NCBI GenBank assembly: GCA_022483045.1
Contig: JAKVOA010000002.1
Location: forward strand, 186,001-250,000
Length of the DNA: 64,000 bases
Direction: 5' to 3'
From: Oscillospiraceae bacterium
GTDB taxonomy: Bacteria; Bacillota; Clostridia; Oscillospirales; Acutalibacteraceae
Under the pieces are notes generated by a model. The model did not search any database. It worked only from the letters and a program-made list of their open reading frames with translations, and was not told the origin of the DNA. The position numbers and the translations under genes are program-made. Each line of letters begins with the position of its first letter. The first letter of the stretch is position 1. Below, one piece after another: positions 54,816-63,516 of the stretch.

Positions 54816-55739
54816 TTACTGCAAAAGGTCCTTTGTGTCAAAGCCAAAACTGCGCAGCGCGGCCTCTTTATTGCGCCAATTCGGTTTTACCATCACCTGC
54901 AGCTGCAGATTTACCTTTATCCCATAAAAGCGCTCCAGTTCCTCGCGGGCCTGGGTGCCGATCTTGCGGATCATGCTGCCGCCCTTGCCGATAATAATGC
55001 CCTTGTGGCTTTCGCGCTCGCAGTAAATATCGGCGTCAATATCCAGGCAGGAGCCGTCCGGCCGCTCTTCCAAGTGATGCACCACCACAGCCACGCCGTG
55101 CGGCACCTCTTTGTTAAGCAGGCGCAGCATTTTTTCGCGCACAAATTCCCCCGCCAAGACCCGCTCGGGCTGGTCGGTAAGGGTGTCGTCCGGGAACATG
55201 TGCCCGCCGGGCTGACAGTGCTTTTTCAGCTCGTCCTTTAAGTCCGGCACCCCGTCGCCCGTGCGTGCCGAAACCGGCACCACCGCCGCAAAGGGATACT
55301 TTTCGCTCAGTTTTGCAATCTGCGGAATCAGGCGCTCCTTTTCCTGCAGCAGGTCAATTTTATTAATGGCCAGCACCGCGGGCAGCTTTTGGCTGCGAAA
55401 GCGCTCTAAAAGTTCTTCGTCTGCCGGTGAAATCTCCGTACCCGCCTCGACCACCAGCAGGGCGGCGTCCACCCCGGCGACAGAAGAAGTCACGCTTTTG
55501 ACCATGTACTCGCCCAGCTTGTCGCGCGGCTTTAAAAGCCCCGGCGTGTCCAAAAAGACCAGCTGGTCGCGCCCCTCGGTGAGCACCCCCATAATGCGGG
55601 TGCGGGTGGTCTGCGGCTTGCTGCTGACGATGGCGACCTTTTGGCCCAAGATGCGGTTCATCAGCGAACTTTTGCCCACATTGGGCCGGCCGACGATGGC
55701 AAAAAAAGCCGATCTGTCATTTTCCTGATTGTTTTTCAT
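54816..55739 (-). CDS. era: GTPase Era
   Basis: Essential GTPase that binds the 3' end of 16S rRNA in 30S maturation. 307 residues: FFAIVGRPNVGKSSLMNRILGQKVAIVSSKPQTTR (G1, G2), LDTPGLLKP (G3), AINKIDLLQ (G4) and a C-terminal KH domain (SHKGIIIGKGGSMIRKIGTQAREELERFYGIKVNLQLQVMV). The start is the ATG at 55737-55739; a TTG one codon upstream shares the GAGG site. It lies in the conserved ybeY-dgkA-era-recO order. Confidence 0.97.
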   Translation of the reverse strand: MKNNQENDRSAFFAIVGRPNVGKSSLMNRILGQKVAIVSSKPQTTRTRIMGVLTEGRDQLVFLDTPGLLKPRDKLGEYMVKSVTSSVAGVDAALLVVEAGTEISPADEELLERFRSQKLPAVLAINKIDLLQEKERLIPQIAKLSEKYPFAAVVPVSARTGDGVPDLKDELKKHCQPGGHMFPDDTLTDQPERVLAGEFVREKMLRLLNKEVPHGVAVVVHHLEERPDGSCLDIDADIYCERESHKGIIIGKGGSMIRKIGTQAREELERFYGIKVNLQLQVMVKPNWRNKEAALRSFGFDTKDLLQ

Positions 55740-55846
55740 CAAGTACCTCTGTTTTTCCGCCCAAAATCGCGGGCAGATGGTATTTATTATATATTGTACA
55801 GAATGCTTTTATACGAATTCTGCTTTCCACTCTGCGGGTTGAAAAA

Positions 55847-56335
55847 TCAGCCTTTTCCGCCAAAAAGCGCGCGCAGCTTCCGCCACAGCGGCCCCGGACC
55901 AAGGCGTACATAAAAAAATGCCGCAGCAGCCGAAAGCCCCAGCAGCAAAAGCAACCAGGGCCGCGCGCACAGCCAAAACCAGCCCGCCGCAATGCAGGCC
56001 GGCTTTGCAAACAGACAAAGGCCCACGCCCGCGGCAAAGGCCGCACTCATCAGGACCGCGCCCGCGGCCATGTCCTTAATCAGGCGGACCCCGCGGTTGT
56101 AGGCGCTGTTTTCTATATCGCACGCCGCCTCTGCCGCCGTATTAAAGACCTCGGCCGCCAGCACGCTGCCGATTGCCAGCAGCAGCGTCGCGTACCCCGG
56201 CCTGTCCAGCTCAAAAAACGGCGAAAACAGCAGCGTATAAAAAGCGGCCACTGTGTGAAAGCGCATGTGCCGCTCTTGGTTAATACAGAAAAGAATCCCG
56301 CGGGCCGCGGATTTTAAGCTCTTTAAAAAGCGCAT
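55847..56335 (-). CDS. dgkA: Diacylglycerol/undecaprenol kinase (DgkA family)
   Basis: Small membrane kinase; in Gram-positives it phosphorylates undecaprenol for cell-wall carrier recycling. The protein is 162 residues. AARGILFCINQERHMRFHTVAAFYTL, then VLAAEVFNTAAEAACDIENSAYNRGVRLIKDMAAGAVLMSA carry the conserved E/N/D/K active-site residues. An extra 40-residue C-terminal part with one more helix and a basic end (FFYVRLGPGPLWRKLRALF) is longer than in Bacillus DgkA. Confidence 0.92.
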   Translation of the reverse strand: MRFLKSLKSAARGILFCINQERHMRFHTVAAFYTLLFSPFFELDRPGYATLLLAIGSVLAAEVFNTAAEAACDIENSAYNRGVRLIKDMAAGAVLMSAAFAAGVGLCLFAKPACIAAGWFWLCARPWLLLLLGLSAAAAFFYVRLGPGPLWRKLRALFGGKG

Positions 56336-56381
56336 TGTGTGGTCCTTTCCGGCGGGTCATTGCCGGCCGGGGCCCGCCGTG

Positions 56382-56888
56382 TCAGATTTCATCGTCCTCT
56401 ATGACATAGCTGCTGCTGCTTGGCAGGCCCAGCTCTGCCATAACCTGCTCTTCTTTTTCGCGCATGTGCACACGCTCTATGCCCTCTTCATGGTCATAGC
56501 CCAAAAGGTGCAGCATACTGTGCGCGGTAAGGTAGCCGACCTCGCGCTCAAGGCTGTGGCCGTAGCGGTCCGCCTGCTCGACTGCTTTTTCCATAGAGAT
56601 GACAATATCGCCCAGGATTTTCGTCCCGGTGGAGTAGTCTGTATCGTAAACGCCTTTTTCACCCATTGGAAAACTGAGAACATCGGTCGGCGCATCTACA
56701 TCGCGGTACTGTTTGTTAAGCTTGTGAATCTGGTTGTTGTCTACAAAAGTGACACTGACCTGTGCAGAAGCATCAAAATGCTCCATACGCAGAACTGCAT
56801 TGCAGCAGCGGCGCACAAGCATGCGCAGGCCGGTGGGAATTTTTACAGCTTTTTGTTTATTTTCTATCATGACCCGAATTTTTTCCAT
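56382..56888 (-). CDS. ybeY: Endoribonuclease YbeY (rRNA maturation)
   Basis: Single-strand endonuclease involved in 16S rRNA 3' maturation and ribosome quality control. 168 residues with the zinc motif LTAHSMLHLLGYDHEEG (H-x3-H-x5-H) and VDAPTDVLSFPMGEKG. The ATG at 56886-56888 follows a GAGGAGG at 12 bases; it lies inside the phoH C-terminus, so the two are coupled. It is 3' to phoH as in most Firmicutes. Confidence 0.95.
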   Translation of the reverse strand: MEKIRVMIENKQKAVKIPTGLRMLVRRCCNAVLRMEHFDASAQVSVTFVDNNQIHKLNKQYRDVDAPTDVLSFPMGEKGVYDTDYSTGTKILGDIVISMEKAVEQADRYGHSLEREVGYLTAHSMLHLLGYDHEEGIERVHMREKEEQVMAELGLPSSSSYVIEDDEI

Positions 56889-57858
56889 GATTCGTCTTGT
56901 CCTCCTCGTATTTTTCGTATGCCTTAATGATTTCCTGTACCAGCTTGTGGCGCACCACATCGCGGCCGGTAAACTGAATCTGCGCAATGTCCGGCACGCC
57001 GCGCAGGATACGCATAATCTGCTTGAGCCCGCTGTGCTTGCCGTCGGGCAAATCAATTTGTGTAATGTCGCCGGTAATGACCATGCGGCTGTTAAAGCCC
57101 AGCCGTGTTAAAAACATTTTCATCTGCTCTGGCGTAGTATTTTGGGCTTCGTCCAAAATAATGAAGCTGTCGTCCAGCGTACGCCCGCGCATATAGGCAA
57201 GGGGCGCTACCTCGATATTGCCGCGCTCGACATAGCGCTGGTAAGTCTCTGACCCCAGCATATCAAACAGCGCGTCATACAAAGGGCGCAGGTACGGGTC
57301 GACTTTCTGCTGCAGATCGCCCGGCAGAAAGCCAAGCTTTTCGCCTGCCTCTACGGCGGGGCGCGTCAGAATAATGCGCTGCACCTGCTGTGCACGAAAA
57401 GCTGTCACTGCCATAGCAACCGCCAAATAGGTCTTACCTGTTCCTGCAGGGCCAACGCCAATGGTAATGGTGTTTTCCCTTATCGCGGTGCAGTAGTTTT
57501 TCTGCCCCAGCGTCTTTGGCTTAATGGGTTTTCCTTTGCTGCTCAGGCAGATGCAGTCGCCCGCCAGCGCCTGTACTTTTTCCTCGGCGCCGTCGTTGAC
57601 CAAGCCAATGCAGTAGCGCACATTCTGCTCTGTCAGCGTTTCGCCGCGGTTTATCAGCTCTAAAAGGCTGTTGACTGCGCGCACAGCGGGCTCTACGCCC
57701 TCTGGCTCGCCAGATACCTTGATTTCGCCATCGCGCGATACAACCGAAACGCCGTATTCTTTTTCTATCAGCCGAATGTTTTCGTCCATACTGCCAAACA
57801 GTGCGGCGGCCTGTTCCATCCGGTCGATGCTGATCCTCTGTTCAAACAAAGACTTCAC
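56857..57858 (-). CDS. phoH: PhoH-like ATPase (YbeZ/PhoH)
   Basis: P-loop RNA-associated ATPase that partners YbeY. It carries an N-terminal KH-like segment (LIEKEYGVSVVSRDGEIKVSGEPEGVEPA), then ITIGVGPAGTGKTYLAVAMAV (Walker A), RIILTRPAVEAGEKLGFLPGDLQQKVDPYL, and DSFIILDEAQNTTPEQMKMFLTRLG (Walker B). About 333 residues from the GTG at 57858. An in-frame TTG 12 codons upstream is possible, and neither start has a strong ribosome site. The GTG overlaps the stop of a possible 41-codon frame in the leader. Confidence 0.93.
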   Translation of the reverse strand: MKSLFEQRISIDRMEQAAALFGSMDENIRLIEKEYGVSVVSRDGEIKVSGEPEGVEPAVRAVNSLLELINRGETLTEQNVRYCIGLVNDGAEEKVQALAGDCICLSSKGKPIKPKTLGQKNYCTAIRENTITIGVGPAGTGKTYLAVAMAVTAFRAQQVQRIILTRPAVEAGEKLGFLPGDLQQKVDPYLRPLYDALFDMLGSETYQRYVERGNIEVAPLAYMRGRTLDDSFIILDEAQNTTPEQMKMFLTRLGFNSRMVITGDITQIDLPDGKHSGLKQIMRILRGVPDIAQIQFTGRDVVRHKLVQEIIKAYEKYEEDKTNHGKNSGHDRK

Positions 57859-58175
57859 CTGACATTTGCTTTTAAAATTCCGCCGCTGCCCCAAAGGCGT
57901 GGCCGCACGGCGGCTGATAAGCGGAGCTTTCTTTTAAAAAGGCCCAAAAGGCCCTGCAAATCCGATAATTTGCTATTCATATCATACCACAGAAGACAAG
58001 CAGAGTCACTATGTTTTCCCCAAGTTTGTTGTGTGCAAACTGCTGAAATTCGGCCAGTTTTCCCTGTGTTATAGTTCCATACAGAAAATTCCACACAGGC
58101 CTGGGGGCCTATCGGGCAAACTGACGTTTCCATTCTGTACAGAAGCGGTGCAGGCGCTCTTTTGCGGCGGGGCGC
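57859..58175 (-). other. 317-base gap between yqfD and phoH with a possible promoter and small frame
   Basis: On the minus strand there is an extended -10 (TGGTATGAT) close to 57980, which could make phoH partly independent of yqfC-yqfD. From there a 41-codon frame (MNSKLSDLQGLLGLFKRK...) runs to a TGA that overlaps the phoH GTG. It has no good ribosome site and no recognised family, so it is listed only as a possibility. The upper half of the gap holds short GC-rich dyads. Confidence 0.3.
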
Positions 58176-59366
58176 TTACGTGCCCGGCAGCGCGGTCTGC
58201 GAAATGCGCACTTCTTTCGCAATATTTTCGCGGCAGAAAAGGCTGCGTGTCACTGTAACACCGTCTTTTTCTGTTTTTACGCTATCGCTTCGCGACAGGA
58301 CCGCGGCACCGGGCAGCTCGGTTTTTTCTTTCTGCCTCAGCAGGCGCCGGGCCTCCTGTACCGCCTGCTGCGGGGTCCGCCGCCAAGAAACCTCCCTAAC
58401 AGGCGTCAGCACTTCGCGTGTGAAAAGCAGCGGCAGTTCTTTTCCCCACAGGCGCACGCAGGTCTGCTCTCCCGTGCGCACAACGCTCCCCTGCGGCGGC
58501 AGCCCTAAAGAAAGCGGCAGCTGCACACCAAACACCGCCAGTGACTTTCTTTCGGCCGGTGCGCCGGTCTGCTCGCGGCGCCGCGCCGCAAACGGAACTG
58601 TTACTTTCAGAGTATGTGCAGTTTTTGCAAAAACCGTACCAGAAGCGTGGTAAAGTGCCATAAATTTTTCCTCTTTGTTTTCCACCACCGGCGAAACCAG
58701 CAGCTGCCCCTTGCTTACGCCGTCGCCCGGTTGCACCTTTGCCGTGCCCGCGCGAATGTGCATCTCCAAAACGACGCCGTTTTCGGCCGCCTGCAGCTCG
58801 TACCAGCCGCTCTGGTCAGCCACAGGCGGACGCTCATCGTTTTCTGTCAGCTGTACATCCAGGTCGCCGCCGTGGTTATTGATACTGATCCAGCTGATCC
58901 GCGGAAACTGCTGCATGAGCTGCGTCTGCACATCTTTCGCCGAAAAGCCGTGCCGCACGGCCCCCGGAAAAGCGCCCTGCTGTGCTAAGGCAGCGCGCAG
59001 CGCCGGCTCCGCAATGGTGCGGCAGCCGCTGATTTCGACTGTCCAGAAAAACTGCCCCAGGCCCAAAAGCACCGCCCAGAAAAGCGCAAAGCCGGCCACC
59101 AGGCCCGGCCGGCCGCGCAGGCGGGCAATTTTCAGCGGCAGGCCGCTGCGCTTTACAATCTGCAGGCGCACCCGCGCCTGTCTTGCCTCCCTGCGCAGTT
59201 TCGGGTACATTTTCACCTGTACGCAGGCGGTCATGCCCTTTTGTCCAGGCCGCACCTGCCAAAGGCGGACGCCGCCGCGCATACAGCAGCTGAGAAAGCG
59301 CTCTCCGCCGCGGGGCGGCAGCACCCGAAAGCGCACCCAGCCCAAAAGCCAGCGCGTGAGTTTCAT
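58176..59366 (-). CDS. yqfD: Sporulation protein YqfD
   Basis: Mother-cell sporulation protein needed for efficient sporulation in Bacillus. It is related to the YqfD/SpoIV family of membrane proteins. 396 residues: a short N-terminal domain (MKLTRWLLGWVRFRVLPPRGGERFLSCCMRGGV), one membrane helix (about 93-112, LVAGFALFWAVLLGLGQFFW), then a large extracytoplasmic domain (VEISGCRTIAEPALRAALAQQGAFPGAVRHGFSAKDVQTQLMQQFPRISWISINNHGGDLDVQLTE). GAGGAG precedes the ATG; it starts six bases after yqfC. Confidence 0.92.
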   Translation of the reverse strand: MKLTRWLLGWVRFRVLPPRGGERFLSCCMRGGVRLWQVRPGQKGMTACVQVKMYPKLRREARQARVRLQIVKRSGLPLKIARLRGRPGLVAGFALFWAVLLGLGQFFWTVEISGCRTIAEPALRAALAQQGAFPGAVRHGFSAKDVQTQLMQQFPRISWISINNHGGDLDVQLTENDERPPVADQSGWYELQAAENGVVLEMHIRAGTAKVQPGDGVSKGQLLVSPVVENKEEKFMALYHASGTVFAKTAHTLKVTVPFAARRREQTGAPAERKSLAVFGVQLPLSLGLPPQGSVVRTGEQTCVRLWGKELPLLFTREVLTPVREVSWRRTPQQAVQEARRLLRQKEKTELPGAAVLSRSDSVKTEKDGVTVTRSLFCRENIAKEVRISQTALPGT

Positions 59367-59372
59367 TTCTTT

Positions 59373-59654
59373 TCACTCCTCTTTTTCCGGCAGCGGCGGC
59401 AAAAGCTCGCCGCGCGCCGCGTAGGCAATTTGGGTGATATACCCGGAAATAATCAGCGAACTGCACGCAAGGCTTTGCAGCGAAAGCCCCTGCCCGCTAA
59501 AGCGCAGCACCCCGCGCCCATAGCGCACGCACACCACGCTGTGCGTATATTCCAGCACGCCGCCGCAGCCATCTACTGTGGCCTCGCGGTTGCCGGCAAG
59601 CTCCATTTTTTCACCGGACTGCACCAGCAGCGAGGATTTTTGCGCAGGCTTCAC
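59373..59654 (-). CDS. yqfC: Sporulation protein YqfC (YabP family)
   Basis: 93 residues of the YabP/YqfC family, with LVQSGEKMELAGNREATVDGCGGVLEYTHSVVCVRYGRGVLRFSGQGLSLQSLACSSLIISGYITQIAY, the beta-rich core. Sigma-E dependent in Bacillus and coupled to yqfD. The start is a GTG at 59652-59654 following GGAGGTG. It is the first gene of the run yqfC-yqfD-phoH-ybeY-dgkA-era-yqzL-recO-mutS2, and divergent from ylbJ. Confidence 0.92.
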   Translation of the reverse strand: MKPAQKSSLLVQSGEKMELAGNREATVDGCGGVLEYTHSVVCVRYGRGVLRFSGQGLSLQSLACSSLIISGYITQIAYAARGELLPPLPEKEE

Positions 59655-59783
59655 TGCAGGGCACCTCCTTTTTTACACAGAAATACAGAATTCTGCCGAA
59701 TGGTTTTGTTTTTCTTACGCCGTTTCTTCTATAAATATTCCGCTGTGCGCGCGCATATTCATAACCACGAGAGGGGGCCTTTT

Positions 59784-60836
59784 ATGAACCGAAAAGCTGC
59801 GGGCGCCGCGGCCCTTTGCCTAGCGGCAGCTCTGCTTCTTTTTCCCGAAAGCGCCGCCGGCGGGGCCCGCGCGGGCATTTACACCTGCTTGACAGTGCTG
59901 ATTCCGTCGCTGTACCCGTTTCTGGTCATCACCGTTTTTCTAATCAAAAGCGGGCTTTCCTCCGCCCTGGGCCGGCGCATCGGCGGGCCGTTTGCGCGGC
60001 TGTTTGCGCTGCCTGCGGCCGCTGCGCCGGCCGTTTTAATGGGCATGATCGGCGGCTACCCCACCGGCTCCCGCGGGGCCGAAGCCCTGTATGAAAGCGG
60101 CGAACTGACCGCCGCCCAAGCCGAGCGCCTGATCTTTTTTTCGGTAAACGGCGGCCCGGCCTTTATCTGCACCGCCGTGGGGCTTGGTTTTTTGGGCAGC
60201 GTGCGCACCGGTCGGTTTCTTTTGGCGGTACACCTGCTCGCGGGGCTTATCGTGGGGGTGCTCGTGGGGTTAAAGCACCACAAAGAGCCTGCCGCCCCGC
60301 CGCGCAAGGGCGCGTGGCCGGGCCTTGGCAAAGCGCTGCTGCTCGCCGCGCGCGACGCCGCTTCTTCTATGCTCTTAATGTGCTGTTTTGTCATCTTATT
60401 CAGTACTTTTCTGTCTGTTTTACAGCGCTTTTTGAGCGGGCCGGTACTGGCAGGGCTTGCGGGAGTCTGTGAAGTGACCCTTGGCTGCCGCTCGCTCGCC
60501 GCGCTGCATGCGCCGCTGTGGTGCTTTGCGCTGGTGCTGGGCTGGGGCGGGCTGTGTGTGCACCTGCAGGTGCTGCAGGGACTGTCGTTTCGGGTGCGCA
60601 CTGGTCGGTTTTTCCTGTGCCGCGCTCTGCACGGCCTGCTTTCGGCGGCGGCGGTTGTCCCTCTTTCGCGGCGTTTTGCGCCGCTGCCCGCCCCTGCCCC
60701 CGCCATAGATGTCTTTGGCAGTTTCGCAAAAAGCCAGCCCGCTTTTTCCGGCAGCATTGCCGCGGGGGTCGCACTGATTTTTTTGTGCATTGCCCTGCTT
60801 GCAGACAGTGGCGCACAGCATGATTCTGTGGTATAA
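59784..60836 (+). CDS. ylbJ: Sporulation integral membrane protein YlbJ
   Basis: Membrane protein of 350 residues with about eight helices. Family features are ARAGIYTCLTVLIPSLYPFLVITVFLIKSGL, then APAVLMGMIGGYPTGSRGAEALYESGEL, and VNGGPAFICTAVGLGFLGS. YlbJ is required for sporulation in Bacillus, probably as a transporter of the nucleoside-recognition/Gate fold. GAGGGGG precedes the ATG. It is divergent from yqfC; the 130-base gap has a possible sigma-E-like CATATTCAT at 59754-59762. Confidence 0.88.
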   Translation: MNRKAAGAAALCLAAALLLFPESAAGGARAGIYTCLTVLIPSLYPFLVITVFLIKSGLSSALGRRIGGPFARLFALPAAAAPAVLMGMIGGYPTGSRGAEALYESGELTAAQAERLIFFSVNGGPAFICTAVGLGFLGSVRTGRFLLAVHLLAGLIVGVLVGLKHHKEPAAPPRKGAWPGLGKALLLAARDAASSMLLMCCFVILFSTFLSVLQRFLSGPVLAGLAGVCEVTLGCRSLAALHAPLWCFALVLGWGGLCVHLQVLQGLSFRVRTGRFFLCRALHGLLSAAAVVPLSRRFAPLPAPAPAIDVFGSFAKSQPAFSGSIAAGVALIFLCIALLADSGAQHDSVV

Positions 60837-60903
60837 TGCTGATTATGTAAAGTAAAATGCCGTGTAGAATCCTGCGGCAAAAGACAGAAAGGGGCTTTTT
60901 GTC

Positions 60904-61122
60904 ATGAAAACACAGAGGGGCGGTTTTTTTGGCAGCAAAATAGAGCAGCGGTGTGACTACTGTGCGCACGCGGCGGGCACCCAAAAAGAGGTTTCCTGCC
61001 TGCTCGGGCGAAAATTTCCGGAAAGCGGCAGCTGCCGCCGTTTTCGCTACAATCCGCTGCGCCGCGTTCCGCGGGTGCAACCGCCGGTGCCAAAGCTGGA
61101 CGCACAGAACTTTAAGCTCTGA
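60904..61122 (+). CDS. Small four-cysteine protein, unknown
   Basis: 72 residues. Cys 17, 20, 32 and 44 (QRCDYCAH, VSCLLG, GSCRRF) could bind zinc or an iron-sulfur cluster; the end is basic and Pro-rich (YNPLRRVPRVQPPVPKL). Not annotated with a known function; similar small proteins next to sporulation genes are seen in Clostridia. An extended -10 (TGGTATAAT) lies near the ylbJ stop, and AAAGGGG precedes the ATG. It may be a rubredoxin-like or regulatory metalloprotein. Confidence 0.75.
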   Translation: MKTQRGGFFGSKIEQRCDYCAHAAGTQKEVSCLLGRKFPESGSCRRFRYNPLRRVPRVQPPVPKLDAQNFKL

Positions 61123-61207
61123 CTTTTCGGGTTGAGCAATGGCGCGATTCCCTGCTTTCTGCGGCTGGCAGGGGGCTGCACACAGGCAAAAACAAAAATC
61201 CACAAAA

Positions 61208-61254
61208 AAAGAGCAGGCGCGCTGCCAAAAAGGCTTTGCGTCCGCTCTTTTTCT
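61208..61254. terminator. Terminator between the small Cys gene and pflB
   Basis: AAAGAGC and GCTCTTT arms (61208-61214 and 61244-61250) with inner GGCGC/GCGTC pairing. A-run and T-run flank it on both sides, so it can end pflB on the minus strand and the small gene on the plus strand. Confidence 0.8.
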
Positions 61255-61279
61255 ATTGCATTTAAATTCTTATCAATTT

Positions 61280-63511
61280 TTAAATACTCTCATGGAACGT
61301 GCGGGCAATGACCTCTTCCTGCTGCTCACGGGAAAGGCGGATGAAGTTGACCGCATAGCCCGAAACGCGGATGGTCAGCGTCGGGTATTTTTCCGGGTGA
61401 TCCATGGCGTCAATCAGGGTTTCGCGGTTCATCACGTTGACATTGAGGTGATGAGCGCCCTGCGCAAAGTAACCGTCCAGCAAAGACATCAGGTTGGTTT
61501 CGCGCTGGTTTTCGTCCCTGCCCAAAGCCGCCGGCACGATTGAGAATGTATTGGAAATACCGTCTTGGCAGACACCGCGGTACGGAATTTTTGCCACACT
61601 GTTTAAAGAAGCCAGTGCACCCGAATGGTCGCGGCCGTGCATCGGGTTGGCGCCCGGGGCAAGCGGCTCGCCGCGCTTGCGGCCGTCGGGGGTGGTGCCG
61701 GTCTTTTTGCCGTACATCACGTTGCTGGTAATGGTCAGGGCCGACATGGTGTGCTTTGCGCCGCGGTAGAGCGGGTGCTTTTTCAGCTCACCGATAAAGT
61801 ACTCGACAATATCCACTGCAAGGTCGTCTGCGCGGTCGTCGTCGTTGCCGTACTGCGGGAAAGCGCCCTCGGTCTTAAAATCAACGGCCACACCCTGCTC
61901 ATTGCGCACCGGGCACACTTTGGCGTACTTGATTGCGGAAAGCGAATCTGCCGCAACAGAAAGCCCCGCAATGCCAAAGGCCATCAGGCGCTCGACAGCG
62001 GTGTCGTGCAGCGCCATCTGGCTCGCCTCATAGGCGTATTTGTCGTGCATAAAATGAATGATGTTGTTGGCGTCAGTGTAAAGCTGTGCAACGTACTGCA
62101 TCACTTTTTTGTAGTTTTCCCATACTGTGCTGTAGTCTAGCACATCACCTGTCAGCGGCTTGATATCTGGCACCACCAAAAGGCCCATGCGCTCATCTAC
62201 GCCGCCGTTAATCGCCAGCAGCAGGCTTTTTGCCAGGTTGCACCGCGCACCAAAGAACTGCATCTGCTTGCCAAGCTTCATTGCGGAAACGCAGCAGGCA
62301 ATGCCGTAGTCATCGCCGTAGATTGGCCGCATAACGTCGTCATTTTCGTACTGAATAGAGTCAGTTGCAATAGAGATTTTGGTGCAGTAGCGCTTAAAGG
62401 TCTCGGGCAGGTGCTCGCTCCACAAGACGGTCAAGTTCGGCTCCGGCGCGGTGCCCAGGTTTATCAGCGTATGCAGGTATCGGTAAGAGTTTTTTGTGAC
62501 CAGCGGGCGGCCGTTAACCCCTACGCCGCCGATAGATTCGGTGATCCAGGTAGGGTCGCCGCCAAAAAGGTCGTCGTACTCGGGGGTGCGCAAATGCCGC
62601 ACCAGGCGCAGCTTGATGATGAACTGGTCAATCAGCTCCTGTGCGCCGGCCTCGGTTAAGGTGCCGGCCGCAAGGTCGCGCTGAATGTAAATGTCCAAAA
62701 AAGTAGAAGTACGGCCAAGGCTTGTGGCGGCGCCGTTGTTTTCTTTGACACCGGCAAGGTAGCCCATGTACACCGCCTGCACCGCCTGCTGCGCGGTCTG
62801 CGCCGGCTTGGAAATATCCACCCCGTAAGAGGCGGCCATCTCGGTCATTGCCTTGAGCGCGCGCACCTGCTCACTGACTTCTTCTGACAGGCGGATACGC
62901 TCCTCGGTCATAGGGCCGTCGAGTTCATCGTGGTCTTTCTTTTTCTGCTCAATCAGGTAGTCGGTGCCGTAAAGCGCCACCCGGCGGTAGTCGCCGATAA
63001 TGCGCCCGCGGCCGTAGGCATCCGGCAGACCGGTGAGCAGGCCGACATGGCGCGCGGTGCGCACGCGCTTGGGGTAGGCGTCAAAGACGCCCTCGTTGTG
63101 GGTTTTGCGGTAGGCGGAAAAGTGCTTTTCAATTTCCGGGTCCAGCTGGTAGCCGTACTGCTCCAGGCTTTCCTTTGCCATGCGCATGCCGCCGTACAGG
63201 TTGACCATGCGCTTGAGGGGTGCATCTGTCTGCAGACCGACAACGACCTCGTTTTCGCGGTCGATATAGCCAGGCTCAAAGTTGTTGATACCGGAAATGC
63301 GCTTGGTCTCTACGTCCAGCACGCCGCCCTTTTCGCGCTCTTTCTGCAGAAGCCCGGCGCACTTTGACCACACTTTTTTTGTTTTTTCGGTTGGGCCAGC
63401 CAAAAAGCTTTCGTCGCCCTCATATAAAGTATAATTCTTTTGAATAAAATTGCGTACATCAATTTCCCGCTGCCAGCGGCCCTCATGGAAGCCATTCCAT
63501 GCATTGCTCAT
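61280..63511 (-). CDS. pflB: Formate acetyltransferase (pyruvate formate-lyase)
   Basis: Glycyl-radical enzyme that cleaves pyruvate to acetyl-CoA and formate under anaerobiosis. 743 residues. The active-site Cys pair is in [14 protein letters not shown], and the radical Gly 718 is in [11 protein letters not shown] near the C-terminus. The N-terminus [24 protein letters not shown] matches Clostridial PflB. The GGAGG for its ATG is formed by the last codons of pflA, so the genes are coupled. pflA precedes pflB, the reverse of the usual order. Confidence 0.98.
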   Translation of the reverse strand: MSNAWNGFHEGRWQREIDVRNFIQKNYTLYEGDESFLAGPTEKTKKVWSKCAGLLQKEREKGGVLDVETKRISGINNFEPGYIDRENEVVVGLQTDAPLKRMVNLYGGMRMAKESLEQYGYQLDPEIEKHFSAYRKTHNEGVFDAYPKRVRTARHVGLLTGLPDAYGRGRIIGDYRRVALYGTDYLIEQKKKDHDELDGPMTEERIRLSEEVSEQVRALKAMTEMAASYGVDISKPAQTAQQAVQAVYMGYLAGVKENNGAATSLGRTSTFLDIYIQRDLAAGTLTEAGAQELIDQFIIKLRLVRHLRTPEYDDLFGGDPTWITESIGGVGVNGRPLVTKNSYRYLHTLINLGTAPEPNLTVLWSEHLPETFKRYCTKISIATDSIQYENDDVMRPIYGDDYGIACCVSAMKLGKQMQFFGARCNLAKSLLLAINGGVDERMGLLVVPDIKPLTGDVLDYSTVWENYKKVMQYVAQLYTDANNIIHFMHDKYAYEASQMALHDTAVERLMAFGIAGLSVAADSLSAIKYAKVCPVRNEQGVAVDFKTEGAFPQYGNDDDRADDLAVDIVEYFIGELKKHPLYRGAKHTMSALTITSNVMYGKKTGTTPDGRKRGEPLAPGANPMHGRDHSGALASLNSVAKIPYRGVCQDGISNTFSIVPAALGRDENQRETNLMSLLDGYFAQGAHHLNVNVMNRETLIDAMDHPEKYPTLTIRVSGYAVNFIRLSREQQEEVIARTFHESI

Positions 63512-63516
63512 TTTTA

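Noticed and set aside
57855-58133. A 92-codon minus-strand gene
   Set aside because: The first half lacks a promoter, ribosome site and similarity; only its last 41 codons are noted as a possible leader frame.
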